From Deltaproteobacteria bacterium (lineage in GTDB: Bacteria > Myxococcota_A > Polyangia > JAAYKL01), in assembly GCA_030621515.1 (NCBI GenBank), contig JAUXHN010000005.1, forward strand, positions 1-53,167: a DNA stretch of 53,167 bases, read 5' to 3'. The notes below the pieces were generated by a model. That model did no database searches. It was not told the origin of the DNA and saw only the letters and a program-made list of their open reading frames with translations. The translations under genes and the position numbers were made by a program. Shown here in pieces: positions 7,370-15,264 of the stretch (positions are counted from its first letter, which is position 1; each line of letters opens with the position of its first letter).

Positions 7370-8802
7370 TTGCCGGGTTTTCCCGTCCCCGACGAACCCT
7401 CGTCGGCGAACTCGGGAGGGGCATCCCCGTGGGCCAGGTTGTCGAAGCGTGTATAGATTTTGTTGAAACGAAGCTTCACCAGTCCCGTGGGTCCGGAGCG
7501 TTGCTTTCCGACTATGATCTCCGCGACACCGGGCTCATCCGTAGTATCTTTATTGTATACCTCGTCGCGATACACAAACATGATGAGGTCGGCATCCTGC
7601 TCGATGGCTCCAGATTCCCGCAGGTCGAACATCATGGGGCGTTTATCGGGCCGCCCCTCCACACCGCGATTCAACTGAGACAGGGCGATGACGGGAACGT
7701 TGACCTCCTTGGCAAGGTTTTTCAAGGTACGGGATATCTCCGAGATCTCCTGCTCCCGGTTATCCTTTCTTTTCCCACCCGACTGCATGAGTTGAAGATA
7801 GTCCACTATTATGAGCCCGAGCCCCTTTTCGGCCATCAGGCGCCGGGACTTCGCGCGGATCTCGATCGGGCTCATTGGAGAGGTGTCGTCCAGGAAAATG
7901 GGCACGTTGTGCAGGACGCTCGCCGCTTCCATGAGCTTTCTCCAGTCCTCAGGCTTGAGGTTGCTCGGCGCGCGCATCCTGGATGCGTCCACCCGGCCCT
8001 CCGAGGAAAGGATCCGCCGAACCAGCTGCTCCTTGGTCATCTCAAGGGAAAAAACAATCGTCGGTTTTCCCGTTTCTTTCGCGCCGTTGAATGCCATGTT
8101 CAAGGCCAGGGCGGTCTTGCCCATGGCCGGGCGTCCAGCCACGATGATCAGATCGGAAGGCTGGAACCCGGCTGTCATTTTGTCCAGCTCGCGAAAACCG
8201 CTGGGCATGCCCGTCACGTCTCCCTTGCGTCCGGACGCTTTCTCCATGTCCTCGAAGGTTGTGTTGAGCACCTGGGATATGTGGGAGTAGCCCTCTCCGA
8301 TCCGGAACTGGGACGCGTTGAAGATAGCCTTCTCCGCCGCGTCGATATAATCGTCGGCTTCCTCGTGATCTCCGAAGCCGTCGGCCACGACTTGCTGGGC
8401 CGCGTATATCATGCGCCTCACCGCCGCCTTGGATTTGACGATGCGCGCGTAGTGCTCGACATTGGCGACAGTGGCCACGCTGGTTGTCAGGTCGTTCAGG
8501 GCCATCGGCCCGCCGATCTTCTCGAGATCGCCTGCCTTCAGCAATTCGTTGCCGAGGGTCACGTGGTCCACCGGGAGACCCTTGAGGGAAAGATCCTGGA
8601 TGGCCCCGTAAATCCTTGAGTGAACCTCGACGTAGAAATCTTCTTTTTTGACGATTTCCTGCACCAGGTTGAGCGCCTGGTTGTTGAGCAGAATACAGCC
8701 GATCACCGCCGATTCGGCCTCCTTGCTGTATGGAGGTACCCGCCCGCCCGGCTGGGACTGAATACCGGATCCTTCCTTGCTCGCGCTCGAGGGCTTGTTC
8801 AT
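7363..8802 (-). CDS. dnaB: Replicative DNA helicase DnaB
   Basis: Hexameric 5'-3' helicase that unwinds the replication fork. The 479-aa product shows the N-terminal DnaB domain (PPYSKEAESAVIGCILL) and a linker. The RecA-like core has Walker A GRPAMGKTA (about residues 223-231), SLEMTKEQLVRR, Walker B LIIVDYLQLM, and the C-terminal DLRESGAIEQDADLIMFVYRDE plus KQRSGPTG (arginine-finger region). There is no intein. AAGGGGGG supplies the SD. It closes the rpsF-rpsR-rplI-dnaB operon, an arrangement widespread in bacteria, and lies 33 nt after rplI. Confidence 0.96.
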   Translation of the reverse strand: MNKPSSASKEGSGIQSQPGGRVPPYSKEAESAVIGCILLNNQALNLVQEIVKKEDFYVEVHSRIYGAIQDLSLKGLPVDHVTLGNELLKAGDLEKIGGPMALNDLTTSVATVANVEHYARIVKSKAAVRRMIYAAQQVVADGFGDHEEADDYIDAAEKAIFNASQFRIGEGYSHISQVLNTTFEDMEKASGRKGDVTGMPSGFRELDKMTAGFQPSDLIIVAGRPAMGKTALALNMAFNGAKETGKPTIVFSLEMTKEQLVRRILSSEGRVDASRMRAPSNLKPEDWRKLMEAASVLHNVPIFLDDTSPMSPIEIRAKSRRLMAEKGLGLIIVDYLQLMQSGGKRKDNREQEISEISRTLKNLAKEVNVPVIALSQLNRGVEGRPDKRPMMFDLRESGAIEQDADLIMFVYRDEVYNKDTTDEPGVAEIIVGKQRSGPTGLVKLRFNKIYTRFDNLAHGDAPPEFADEGSSGTGKPGNY

Positions 8803-8835
8803 GCGGCCCCCCTTTTCCAGAGTACCAGCGGGCGT

Positions 8836-9279
8836 TTATTCCTTGACGACCCAGACCTTGAGATCAGCGTTTACTCCGCCACGCAACTTGGCAGTGACCG
8901 TGTATACACCCAGGGACTTGATCGGCTCCTCAATCACAATGCGGCGTCGATCCAGGGTAACGCCTTCCTCGGCCAGCGCGGAAGCAATATCCTTGGTGGT
9001 GACCGATCCGAAGAGTTTTTCGTTGTCGCCCGCAGCCTTGGTGACCGTGACGCTGACATCCTGGAGCTTCGCCTTGACCTCTTCCACCCGCGCCTTCTCT
9101 GCATCGATCTGCTTCTGGACCTCTCGGAGTGTGTGCTCGCTCAACTTGATGTTACGAGATGTAGCCTGGGCGGCCAGACCCTGTGGAATCAAGTAGTTGC
9201 GTGCGTATCCCGGTTTGACGTTCACAACGGTCCCGGAGTCGCCGAGATGGGGTACGTCTTCGCGTAGTATGACCTTCAT
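8836..9279 (-). CDS. rplI: 50S ribosomal protein L9
   Basis: 147-aa L9, which binds domain V of 23S rRNA and spans two globular domains joined by a long helix. The N-terminal domain reads MKVILREDVPHLGDSGTVVNVKPGYARNYLIP in two conserved blocks. The connecting helix is rich in Lys/Glu (about 45-75). The C-terminal domain carries LFGSVTTKDIA and IKSLGVYTV. AGGAGG precedes the ATG. It sits 9 nt after rpsR. Confidence 0.96.
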   Translation of the reverse strand: MKVILREDVPHLGDSGTVVNVKPGYARNYLIPQGLAAQATSRNIKLSEHTLREVQKQIDAEKARVEEVKAKLQDVSVTVTKAAGDNEKLFGSVTTKDIASALAEEGVTLDRRRIVIEEPIKSLGVYTVTAKLRGGVNADLKVWVVKE

Positions 9280-9288
9280 GGCGCCCTC

Positions 9289-9570
9289 CTATTTCGGTGC
9301 CGTAAAGGGCATCAGAGCGATATTGCGCGCCCGTTTGATGGCAAGGCAAACCTGGCGTTGGTGCTTTGCGCACGTTCCGGAAATCCGGCGCGGTACAATC
9401 TTCCCTCGCTCGGTCATGAAGTAACGAATTGCCTGCGCGTCCTTGTAATCGATCTTGAGTGTGCTGTCTGCGCAGAACTTGCATACGCGGCGTCGCCGGA
9501 AGCCTCCTCCGCCGCCACGACGCCGGGGTTCCCCTTTGCCTTTTTTGTCATCATCGTATTGCTCGGACAT
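9289..9570 (-). CDS. rpsR: 30S ribosomal protein S18 (zinc-binding form)
   Basis: 93-aa S18, the partner of S6 on the platform of the small subunit. A Gly/Arg-rich N-terminus is followed by RRRVCKFC, then [31 protein letters not shown]. The C-x2-C and C-x2-H pairs form an intact zinc ribbon, so this is the C+ rather than the zinc-free paralogue. AGGAGG lies before the ATG. It overlaps nothing and is 9 nt from both neighbours, as expected for a tightly packed operon. Confidence 0.95.
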   Translation of the reverse strand: MSEQYDDDKKGKGEPRRRGGGGGFRRRRVCKFCADSTLKIDYKDAQAIRYFMTERGKIVPRRISGTCAKHQRQVCLAIKRARNIALMPFTAPK

Positions 9571-9579
9571 ATGGTCCTC

Positions 9580-10089
9580 CTACTTGGAATCCTCATCGGC
9601 GGAGTCTTGCTCGGCCGGCTTGTCGTCATCTTTTTCCTCGGTCTTTTCGACTTTCGGGTCGGGCTCCTTCTCGGGGGCCTTTTCCTCGGTCTTGGCAACG
9701 GGGGGGTCGGGCTCCTCGTGCCTGGGCACGAACGAGATCTCCTCTTCGATCACAGGCCTCGCCTCCGGATCCACGTCCTCATCAACCTTGACCGTGAGGT
9801 ACTTGATCACAGTGTCGAGCATGCGAAGGTTTCGCTCGAGCTCGTGCACCATGTTCTGGTAGCCCAGGTAGCGCAGGTAGATGTAGATCCCCTTGGGGTT
9901 CTTTTTGACAGGGTAGGCCAGGCGGCGATTACCCCAGTTCTCTGCGCGAAGAAGCTTGCCCTCGAGTCGAGAGATCACTTCCCGGCACCGGTCGGCCACC
10001 TTGTCGATCACAGCGGCGCCCGACTCCGGGTGCAGAATGAAGATGGTTTCGTACTCGCGTGCCCTGTGTTTGGGCAGAACGTTGCTCAT
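9580..10089 (-). CDS. rpsF: 30S ribosomal protein S6 with long acidic tail
   Basis: 169-aa S6. The ferredoxin-like core runs to about residue 108: REYETIFILHPE, ENWGNRRLAYPVKKNPKGIYIYLRY and LERNLRMLDTVIKYLTVKV. A tail of ~60 residues follows, rich in Glu, Asp, Lys and Pro and ending ADEDSK. E. coli S6 also has an acidic tail that is glutamylated, but it is much shorter. AAGGAGG precedes the ATG. It is the first gene of the operon; the leader holds a hairpin that may bind S6:S18 for autoregulation. Confidence 0.94.
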   Translation of the reverse strand: MSNVLPKHRAREYETIFILHPESGAAVIDKVADRCREVISRLEGKLLRAENWGNRRLAYPVKKNPKGIYIYLRYLGYQNMVHELERNLRMLDTVIKYLTVKVDEDVDPEARPVIEEEISFVPRHEEPDPPVAKTEEKAPEKEPDPKVEKTEEKDDDKPAEQDSADEDSK

Positions 10090-10109
10090 GATGCCTCCTT
10101 ACGGGTCCA

Positions 10110-10132
10110 GCCCCGGATCTCAAGTCCGGAGC
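10110..10132 (-). promoter_or_regulatory. Hairpin in rpsF leader, candidate S6:S18 autoregulatory element
   Basis: In the minus-strand transcript an 8-bp stem (GCTCCGGA with TCCGGGGC, one G-U) and a 7-nt loop lie just before the SD. They are followed by GGACCCGTAAGGAGG. A CCG-containing structured element near the SD is typical of the S6:S18-binding leaders reported upstream of rpsF. The match is by eye only, so autoregulation is an inference. Confidence 0.4.
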
Positions 10133-10179
10133 AAGGAGTAACTCGCCGGCGAAAATACCCCGCATCGGCGAAGAGAGCC

Positions 10180-10208
10180 TTCGTATCTGAAGGGCGTGTC
10201 GGCGTCAA
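10180..10208 (-). promoter_or_regulatory. Candidate promoter for rpsF-rpsR-rplI-dnaB
   Basis: TTGACG (10203-10208) and TACGAA (10180-10185) on the minus strand are 17 bp apart. The -35 box is good and the -10 weak. The start would be near 10173, giving a leader of about 85 nt that includes the hairpin at 10110-10132. Confidence 0.4.
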
Positions 10209-10277
10209 GCTATTCGTGATGACAGCTATTCACGGTGCAGCGTTAACGTTATTGCAGTACAATGTTCAGGGGAGGAA

Positions 10278-10706
10278 ATGAAAATGTGCAGGACACTGAT
10301 TGTTTCGTTGTTGGCGTTTGCCCTGGGGGCATTCACTTTCGGTTGCGGCAGTGATGACAGCCGTGGATCGGGAGATTCCGATTCGGACAGCGACAGCGAT
10401 GGTGACAGCGATACCGATGCCGACACGGATTCTGATTCTGATTCAGACACAGACACGGACACGGACACCGACACCGATACGGACACGGACACGGATTCAG
10501 ACACAGACACAGATACCGACACCGATACGAACACCGATACGGACACAGACACGGGTACCGGTACTGATACCGGCACCGGGTCGGATCCTTGCCCTCCGAC
10601 TGCCCCGACACCGGGAGATCCGTGCTCGCCTCTCGGATTGAGCTGCTCCTACATGCCCCTGACGGTCTGCGTGTGTGAGGCCTCCGGCTGGATTTGCGCC
10701 TACTAG
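10278..10706 (+). CDS. Lipoprotein with very long Asp-Thr/Asp-Ser linker and short Cys-rich end
   Basis: 142-aa predicted surface lipoprotein. The signal peptide ends FGCGS (lipobox Cys about residue 23). Almost 70 residues of D-S, D-T and a few G-T dipeptides follow, the longest such linker in the window. The end is a small domain, DPCPPTAPTPGDPCSPLG through VCVCEASGWICAY, with six cysteines. GGGGAGGAA supports the ATG at 10278. The terminal domain is too small to identify and may be disulfide-bonded. The gene converges on DUF2752 with a 4-nt overlap of stop codons. The DNA of the linker uses mixed GAC/GAT and ACA/ACC/ACG codons, so the repeat is kept at protein level rather than as a perfect DNA repeat. 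Confidence 0.8.
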   Translation: MKMCRTLIVSLLAFALGAFTFGCGSDDSRGSGDSDSDSDSDGDSDTDADTDSDSDSDTDTDTDTDTDTDTDTDSDTDTDTDTDTNTDTDTDTGTGTDTGTGSDPCPPTAPTPGDPCSPLGLSCSYMPLTVCVCEASGWICAY

Positions 10707-11104
10707 ACGCAGAGCATCGCGGCTAACAGTACCAGTCCGGATCCCGTTACGATGATCTCCTCCAAGACGAGAAACCTCGGCTTGATCACTCTCATCAGGC
10801 GGTAGACAGGCTGGCTGACGGCCAACGGCATGAGGCCGAGAGCCAACGGGTTGACGGCGACGCTCCTTCCGATATCTCCGGCGAACAGGGCCGCCGCCGC
10901 GGTGGTGGTTCCGCAAAGGGCGCACGGCTCACCGGTCAACCCGGTGTAGGGACACGCGGTCAGGAAGACTATGATGTCGCCGAACCATCCGGTCGCCACC
11001 CCGTTGTGAAGGAGGAAACCGAGAAGGGCCGTGATCCACGCGCTAATGACGACCACCAGCAACGCGAGATGAACTCCCCTCGGGTTCAGGCGTGGAGCGG
11101 TCAC
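10703..11104 (-). CDS. DUF2752 membrane protein
   Basis: 133-aa inner-membrane protein with three or four hydrophobic segments. The signature CPYTGLTGEPCALCGTTTA (conserved Cys, Gly and Thr) identifies the DUF2752 family, whose function is unknown. The GTG start at 11104 overlaps the upstream stop as GTGA, so translation is coupled to the preceding small membrane protein. The frame is open for another 126 codons upstream, but that stretch is a shadow of the preceding gene. Confidence 0.8.
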   Translation of the reverse strand: MTAPRLNPRGVHLALLVVVISAWITALLGFLLHNGVATGWFGDIIVFLTACPYTGLTGEPCALCGTTTAAAALFAGDIGRSVAVNPLALGLMPLAVSQPVYRLMRVIKPRFLVLEEIIVTGSGLVLLAAMLCV

Positions 11105-11541
11105 GGCTGGGGTTGAGGCTGGACCGGCTCCATGGGCTCCATGGGCTCCATGGGCTCCATCGGTTCCATGGGCTGCATCGGCTGCCCGGGCTGGTTCGAC
11201 GGGAATCCACCCGGTTGCATCGGTGGAAAACCGAACGGCGGCGCTTGCTGTCCGGGAACCTGCTGTCCGGGAACCTGCTGCCAGGAACCTTGCGGATCGT
11301 ACATCTCTCCCTGTGAAATCATCAGCACCCACCAGATAATGATCGCAATTATCGCCAGCGGATTGAGGATGACCCCGGCGATGGCCGTGCCCTTCGGTCT
11401 GCCCGACCTGGCCTTGATCACCAGATCGACTATTCCCAGAATGAGCCCGATGACCGCCGGGACCAGAGCCCACGTTCCGCAAAAAGGAAAGGCCCCTATA
11501 GCCAGGGCGATGATTCCTATCACGAGTGAAGCTATACCCAT
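11101..11541 (-). CDS. Small membrane protein (DUF4190-like) with Met-Glu-Pro repeat tail
   Basis: 146-aa protein with two hydrophobic segments: ASLVIGIIALAIGAFPFCG and, after GLILGIVDLVI, a third around AIAGVILNPLAIIAIIIWWVL. This resembles small DUF4190-type membrane proteins. The cytoplasmic or periplasmic tail is Gln/Pro/Gly-rich and ends in five MEP tripeptides, encoded by a 9-bp tandem repeat (about 11128-11165). AGGAGAGA lies eight bases before ATG 11541. Its stop overlaps the DUF2752 start by 4 nt. Such pairs occur in deltaproteobacteria, but no role is established. Confidence 0.75.
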   Translation of the reverse strand: MGIASLVIGIIALAIGAFPFCGTWALVPAVIGLILGIVDLVIKARSGRPKGTAIAGVILNPLAIIAIIIWWVLMISQGEMYDPQGSWQQVPGQQVPGQQAPPFGFPPMQPGGFPSNQPGQPMQPMEPMEPMEPMEPMEPVQPQPQP

Positions 11542-11609
11542 GCGCTCTCTCTCCTGTTTACCGTTTAACTCGTGGTCGATGATAGAACAATTCGGGTCGC
11601 GCGCAAGAA

Positions 11610-12449
11610 CTACGCGTACTCGAACAAACCCTTCGCGATGGCCTTGTCCCCCGATCCCTCCACGGTGACCGTCACTGCGGCGGTGCCAGGCTCGCCGAGC
11701 TTCCACCCCTCCACGATGAGGGTATCGCCGGGCATCACGACCTTCGCAAACCTCACCTCGAAGGACTTGAAGCGCGCGGGATCGTCACCCGCCAGCTCCT
11801 TCAGCGCCACCCGACCCGCGATGCCGTAGAAGCACAATCCGTGCAGGATGGGCCTGTCGAAGCCCGCTGCGGTCGCGACCTCCGGATCCGAGTGAATGGG
11901 GTTGATGTCGCCGTTGAGCCTGTACAGGAGGGCCTGATTCTCCGTGGTGGGCACGCGCACCGCGAAGTCCGGGTTTGCCCCAGCGGGTGGCCTGACGTTG
12001 AGCAATTTCGGCGGACGCTCTCCCCCGAATCCCCCCTCACCCCGCAGGAGGAGTTGCCATGACGTCCGTGCGGTCGGCTCCCCATCCACCGCCGTCTCGG
12101 TCTCTATGACAATCATCGCGCCGATCTTCATGTCCCAGATTCCGCGTATCTTCGCTGTTGTGCTCAGAGTCCCGCTCGCGGGAAACGGCTTTACCAGCTC
12201 GGTTCGCTGTGCGCTGTGAAGAAGGGTCACCATGTTGCCGCGCGTGGCCTTCAGCAGTTCGAATACCGGCTCGAACGCCGGAACGATTCCGTATGTGGGG
12301 AGCACCCTGTGGGGCGGATTCTCCAGCAGGTAGGCCAGGTCGTCGGTGCCCGCGCCAAGACCGATGGCGTAGAGGGCGGTGTCGCGCCAGTTGTACTGCC
12401 CGGTCAGTGGGCCGAGTTCGCGACCCACAGTCGAGAGGTCGATTGTCAT
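11610..12449 (-). CDS. MaoC-like (R)-specific enoyl-CoA hydratase, double hot-dog
   Basis: Hydrates trans-2-enoyl-CoA to (R)-3-hydroxyacyl-CoA. At 279 aa it is the size of two hot-dog domains, like the hydratase-2 part of peroxisomal multifunctional enzyme 2. The C-terminal half has the hydratase-2 motif NGDINPIHSDPEVATAAGF followed by RPILHG, containing the catalytic Asp and His. The N-terminal half (about 1-140) is the degenerate hot-dog that binds the acyl tail. Of two ATGs six bases apart, the second (12449) has GAGGG at proper spacing. It follows the lipoprotein gene by 10 nt. No other beta-oxidation gene is nearby, so the pathway is not clear. Confidence 0.88.
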   Translation of the reverse strand: MTIDLSTVGRELGPLTGQYNWRDTALYAIGLGAGTDDLAYLLENPPHRVLPTYGIVPAFEPVFELLKATRGNMVTLLHSAQRTELVKPFPASGTLSTTAKIRGIWDMKIGAMIVIETETAVDGEPTARTSWQLLLRGEGGFGGERPPKLLNVRPPAGANPDFAVRVPTTENQALLYRLNGDINPIHSDPEVATAAGFDRPILHGLCFYGIAGRVALKELAGDDPARFKSFEVRFAKVVMPGDTLIVEGWKLGEPGTAAVTVTVEGSGDKAIAKGLFEYA

Positions 12450-12459
12450 TTGCATTCCC

Positions 12460-13038
12460 TCACTTTTCACCCGTCGCCAGGCGTTGTTCATCGAAATCGG
12501 CGGCGTTTCGCCGTACCTGATCGAGGTTGTCCCCAAGGCGGATCTTCTCCTTGATCAGCTCGTCACGGTAGGTCGCCAGACCCCATTCGCCGTCCGCACG
12601 GGCCATCTGGAAACTGCCGCCGCGGGTGGTCTTGACCGTCGCCGTGGTTTCGGTCATGGCACTGATTTCCGTCACGGCTCCGAGTCCCCGGGCAAGCTCT
12701 CGCAAACAATCGCGCCGAGAACAGAAGACGGAAAACATCTCGTGGGGATCCTTCGATCCGGCCGCCTTGGCCCAGGTTCCGTAGACTGCGACGGGATCTC
12801 GGCGGTTTGCGGGGTACGAACGGTCAACGATTTCGCCGATGGCCTTCAGGGTTCGATGGATCGAGGAAAGGGACCAGCGGCTGTCGCGGTCGAGCTCATC
12901 GAAAAGACATCCGGTATCCGCCGAGTCTACGCAGGGGGCCAACCTGGCAAACGCTCCCGCCGGGTCATTTCGCGACGGTGGTGGCGATTGGCAACCGGTT
13001 GCGGCGGCGAGCAGCGTGACGGCGACGATGGTTCTCAT
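12460..13038 (-). CDS. Predicted lipoprotein, unknown function
   Basis: 192-aa secreted lipoprotein. Starting at ATG 13038 gives MRTIVAVTLLAAATGC, a clean signal peptide with lipobox Cys16; the longer frame from 13074 would bury it. The mature part has two Cys pairs and a C-terminal region (about 130-180) reading TETTATVKTTRGGSFQMARADGEWGLATYRDEL, a pattern like small NTF2/DUF4878-type folds that end in a GEWK-like strand. That resemblance is weak and I do not name a family. It begins a minus-strand run with the MaoC hydratase and is divergent from the 701-aa membrane protein. Confidence 0.75.
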   Translation of the reverse strand: MRTIVAVTLLAAATGCQSPPPSRNDPAGAFARLAPCVDSADTGCLFDELDRDSRWSLSSIHRTLKAIGEIVDRSYPANRRDPVAVYGTWAKAAGSKDPHEMFSVFCSRRDCLRELARGLGAVTEISAMTETTATVKTTRGGSFQMARADGEWGLATYRDELIKEKIRLGDNLDQVRRNAADFDEQRLATGEK

Positions 13039-13066
13039 GGTGTGCCAATAACATGGGGCAAGCGCG

Positions 13067-13157
13067 TTGGACAAGCATATGAAGAAGATGATATATCGAC
13101 GCGACGGACGAAGATAAACCGGCTCGATCCGGCCCCCTTCAAGGAGATATATCGACG
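13067..13157 (+). promoter_or_regulatory. Candidate promoter and 12-bp direct repeat before the 701-aa gene
   Basis: TTGGAC (13067-13072) is followed after 17-18 bp by GATATA/ATATAT, a possible promoter. The -10 region lies in a 12-mer, GATATATCGACG (13090-13101), repeated exactly at 13146-13157. The second copy sits between the SD AAGGAG (13141-13146) and the ATG at 13159, stretching the SD spacing to 12 nt. Two identical sites, one at the promoter and one at the translation start, could be operators. Confidence 0.4.
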
Positions 13158-13158
13158 A

Positions 13159-15264
13159 ATGAGCGGTTCCGACAAAGACAGCGGGTCGCCCTCAGTCGAA
13201 CAGGCGGCCGGCCCTGCGCACGAGGAAGAAGTGGACAAAGAGCTTCTGGCCCTAGCCCCTCCTCCCCCTAGCATTCGCCAGGCCATTTTCGTGGGGATCG
13301 TCCTGGCATTGACCCTCGTAATGCTAGTCTGGTTCTCCCCGGAGCTCAGGTATTTCCTTCGGTCTTTCGAAGGGCCCACCCATCTGGGCGAAGCCCCGGA
13401 TATCGATACCGGCGCGCTCAGTTCGCACACCTACGTCTCGATCAACGGCCTGCCCATGATCAACGAAACCCTCGTGTTCAACGAGGGCGTCAAGTGGTTC
13501 GCTCAGAGCGATACCGAGCGCAAGATGTTCTCCCTGTCCGGGCAGCCCGACATCTTCGTGCAATGGGCCATGCCCGACGAGCACAAGGCATACCGCGACC
13601 CGGAATTCGACCCGGTAAGCCCCCCCCTGCCGGCGTTCTTCGAGGGGCACCTGATCAGACGCGGAGAGCTCGGCCCCAATTTCGACAAGGTGTGGATCTT
13701 CTTCGATTGTCTGAACGTGCATACCGTCTCGCGTTGCAAGTACTGCCTCGGCAGGACCTCCATGGATTCGTGCAGAGAGGCGTTCACCTGTCTCGAGCGA
13801 AACACGTCCGAGCAATGCGGGGAGCTCCTCGAGCGCTCCGCCGACGGACTGGCCTCCGAGATCGGAGATCTGGAGAACAAGGTGAGCAGTGGGGAAAGCC
13901 CACAGGAGAATCGCAAGATGATCGCTCATCTTGCGGATCTGAAGATATCGCTCAGGGAGCAGGGCGTCGCCGTCAAGGTGGTTCGTCTCGAGGAGATGTC
14001 CGCCCGGGCCGACCGGTTGCTGAGGATGGTCGGTGATGGACAACGCGAGAGGCGGGATCTCGAGTCCATCAGGACCGAGGCGCTCGGCATGCAGTTTGAG
14101 GATTTGACAACCAGAGCGATCAGGCCAGCGTCTGTGGTCGACTCCTTCAAGGGCGACGACCGGGCGCAGCTGGATCTGGCCCTGGAACGTTACAGGAAGC
14201 TGGTGGAAGCGGAACCGGCCAAGATCGAGGATCTGAAAGCCATTCAAGCCGTCATCGAGATCGGCAACGGGCTCGAGAGGCTCAAGGAGAGGTTGGCCTG
14301 GCTCGATGAGAGAATCGTCAAGCTCTCACCCGCTCACATGGGATCCTTGAAAAAGTTGAAGCTCGATTCGGAAAAATCGACCGGTACGGAGATCCTGGCC
14401 GCGGTGGAGATGCTCGAGCAGGCTCTTTCCAGATCACCTGATCCCGGCGAGGAGACCGTCGCCGACGCAGGTCCGGCGGACAACAGGCCCGGGGCGGACA
14501 TCGACGAGATCGATGAACCGGATGCGAAGCGAACGGTCCTGGCGCTGCGGGCCGTCGCGAGCAGAGCGGATTCTCTTCAGGACAGGGTTGCTTTCGTGGA
14601 GCCGGGCCAGATTCCCGATTTCGATAAGTGGGCCACCAAATCCAACACGGTTCTTCATCTGTGCAGGAGTACGTCGCGGGACGGTTGCAAGATCCCCAGG
14701 GGGCTCCGGACCGACGAGATAATCGGGGCCCTCGACCGGCTGGAGAAGATGCTCGAGGGAGTGGTGCCAAAGGACGGGGAGGTACCCGCCCTGTCGAGCA
14801 AGCTCGATCAGGGAATAGACGATCTCGACGAAATAAGAAAAGGCATCCGGGAGCTCGAAGCCCGCTCCGGCATGGTCGAGCTGGAAATAATTGAGCCTCT
14901 CGACGTGCTTCGAAAGTCCATTGAATCTCTCGCTGACAAGCCCGACGGCGCGCCGGAGGTCACTCGTGAGCTGGAGCGCGTGAGGCGAATGATGATGGAG
15001 AGGGGCTTCTACTCCACGCAGCTCAAGGGGATGCCAGAGGAGCTCGCAGCGATCGAGAAGACGCTGGACTCTCGGATAATATCGAAACTGGACGAGCGAC
15101 TAGATGCCCTGGCGGCGACCATCGACAGAAGCGATTGGATACTGGTGGACGGCGAAGTACCCATCGACAACATCTGGGTGCTGTTCGTCTACCTGTTGCT
15201 GATTGTCATGATAGTGGTCAACGTCAGAAAGCTATGGCGATTCTGGCTCGCCTGGAGAGCCTGA
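13159..15264 (+). CDS. Large membrane-anchored coiled-coil protein, unrecognised
   Basis: 701-aa protein of unknown family. The N-terminal ~40 residues are acidic and Pro-rich. A transmembrane helix follows at about 42-59 (AIFVGIVLALTLVMLVWFS), then a globular segment with a Cys cluster (CLNV, CKYC, MDSC, FTC, EQC at about 190-230). About 400 residues are then dominated by Glu/Leu/Arg/Lys heptad-like helices. A second hydrophobic helix lies at the extreme C-terminus (VLFVYLLLIVMIVV, then RKLWRFWLAWRA). Topology would place the coiled-coil part in the periplasm between two membrane anchors. The start is after AAGGAG with a 12-nt spacer; the frame is open upstream, but that part is antisense to the lipoprotein gene. 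It overlaps the following polytopic membrane gene by 31 nt, so the two probably form a complex. Confidence 0.75.
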   Translation: MSGSDKDSGSPSVEQAAGPAHEEEVDKELLALAPPPPSIRQAIFVGIVLALTLVMLVWFSPELRYFLRSFEGPTHLGEAPDIDTGALSSHTYVSINGLPMINETLVFNEGVKWFAQSDTERKMFSLSGQPDIFVQWAMPDEHKAYRDPEFDPVSPPLPAFFEGHLIRRGELGPNFDKVWIFFDCLNVHTVSRCKYCLGRTSMDSCREAFTCLERNTSEQCGELLERSADGLASEIGDLENKVSSGESPQENRKMIAHLADLKISLREQGVAVKVVRLEEMSARADRLLRMVGDGQRERRDLESIRTEALGMQFEDLTTRAIRPASVVDSFKGDDRAQLDLALERYRKLVEAEPAKIEDLKAIQAVIEIGNGLERLKERLAWLDERIVKLSPAHMGSLKKLKLDSEKSTGTEILAAVEMLEQALSRSPDPGEETVADAGPADNRPGADIDEIDEPDAKRTVLALRAVASRADSLQDRVAFVEPGQIPDFDKWATKSNTVLHLCRSTSRDGCKIPRGLRTDEIIGALDRLEKMLEGVVPKDGEVPALSSKLDQGIDDLDEIRKGIRELEARSGMVELEIIEPLDVLRKSIESLADKPDGAPEVTRELERVRRMMMERGFYSTQLKGMPEELAAIEKTLDSRIISKLDERLDALAATIDRSDWILVDGEVPIDNIWVLFVYLLLIVMIVVNVRKLWRFWLAWRA

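Noticed and set aside
10226-10576. Minus-strand ORF of repeated Ser-Val
   Set aside because: Mirror image of the Asp-Thr linker of the lipoprotein on the plus strand; similar Ser-Val or Arg-Thr ORFs appear opposite every such linker.
12379-13158. 260-residue N-terminal extension of the 701-aa protein
   Set aside because: It is antisense to the lipoprotein and MaoC genes; an SD and a natural acidic N-terminus support 13159.
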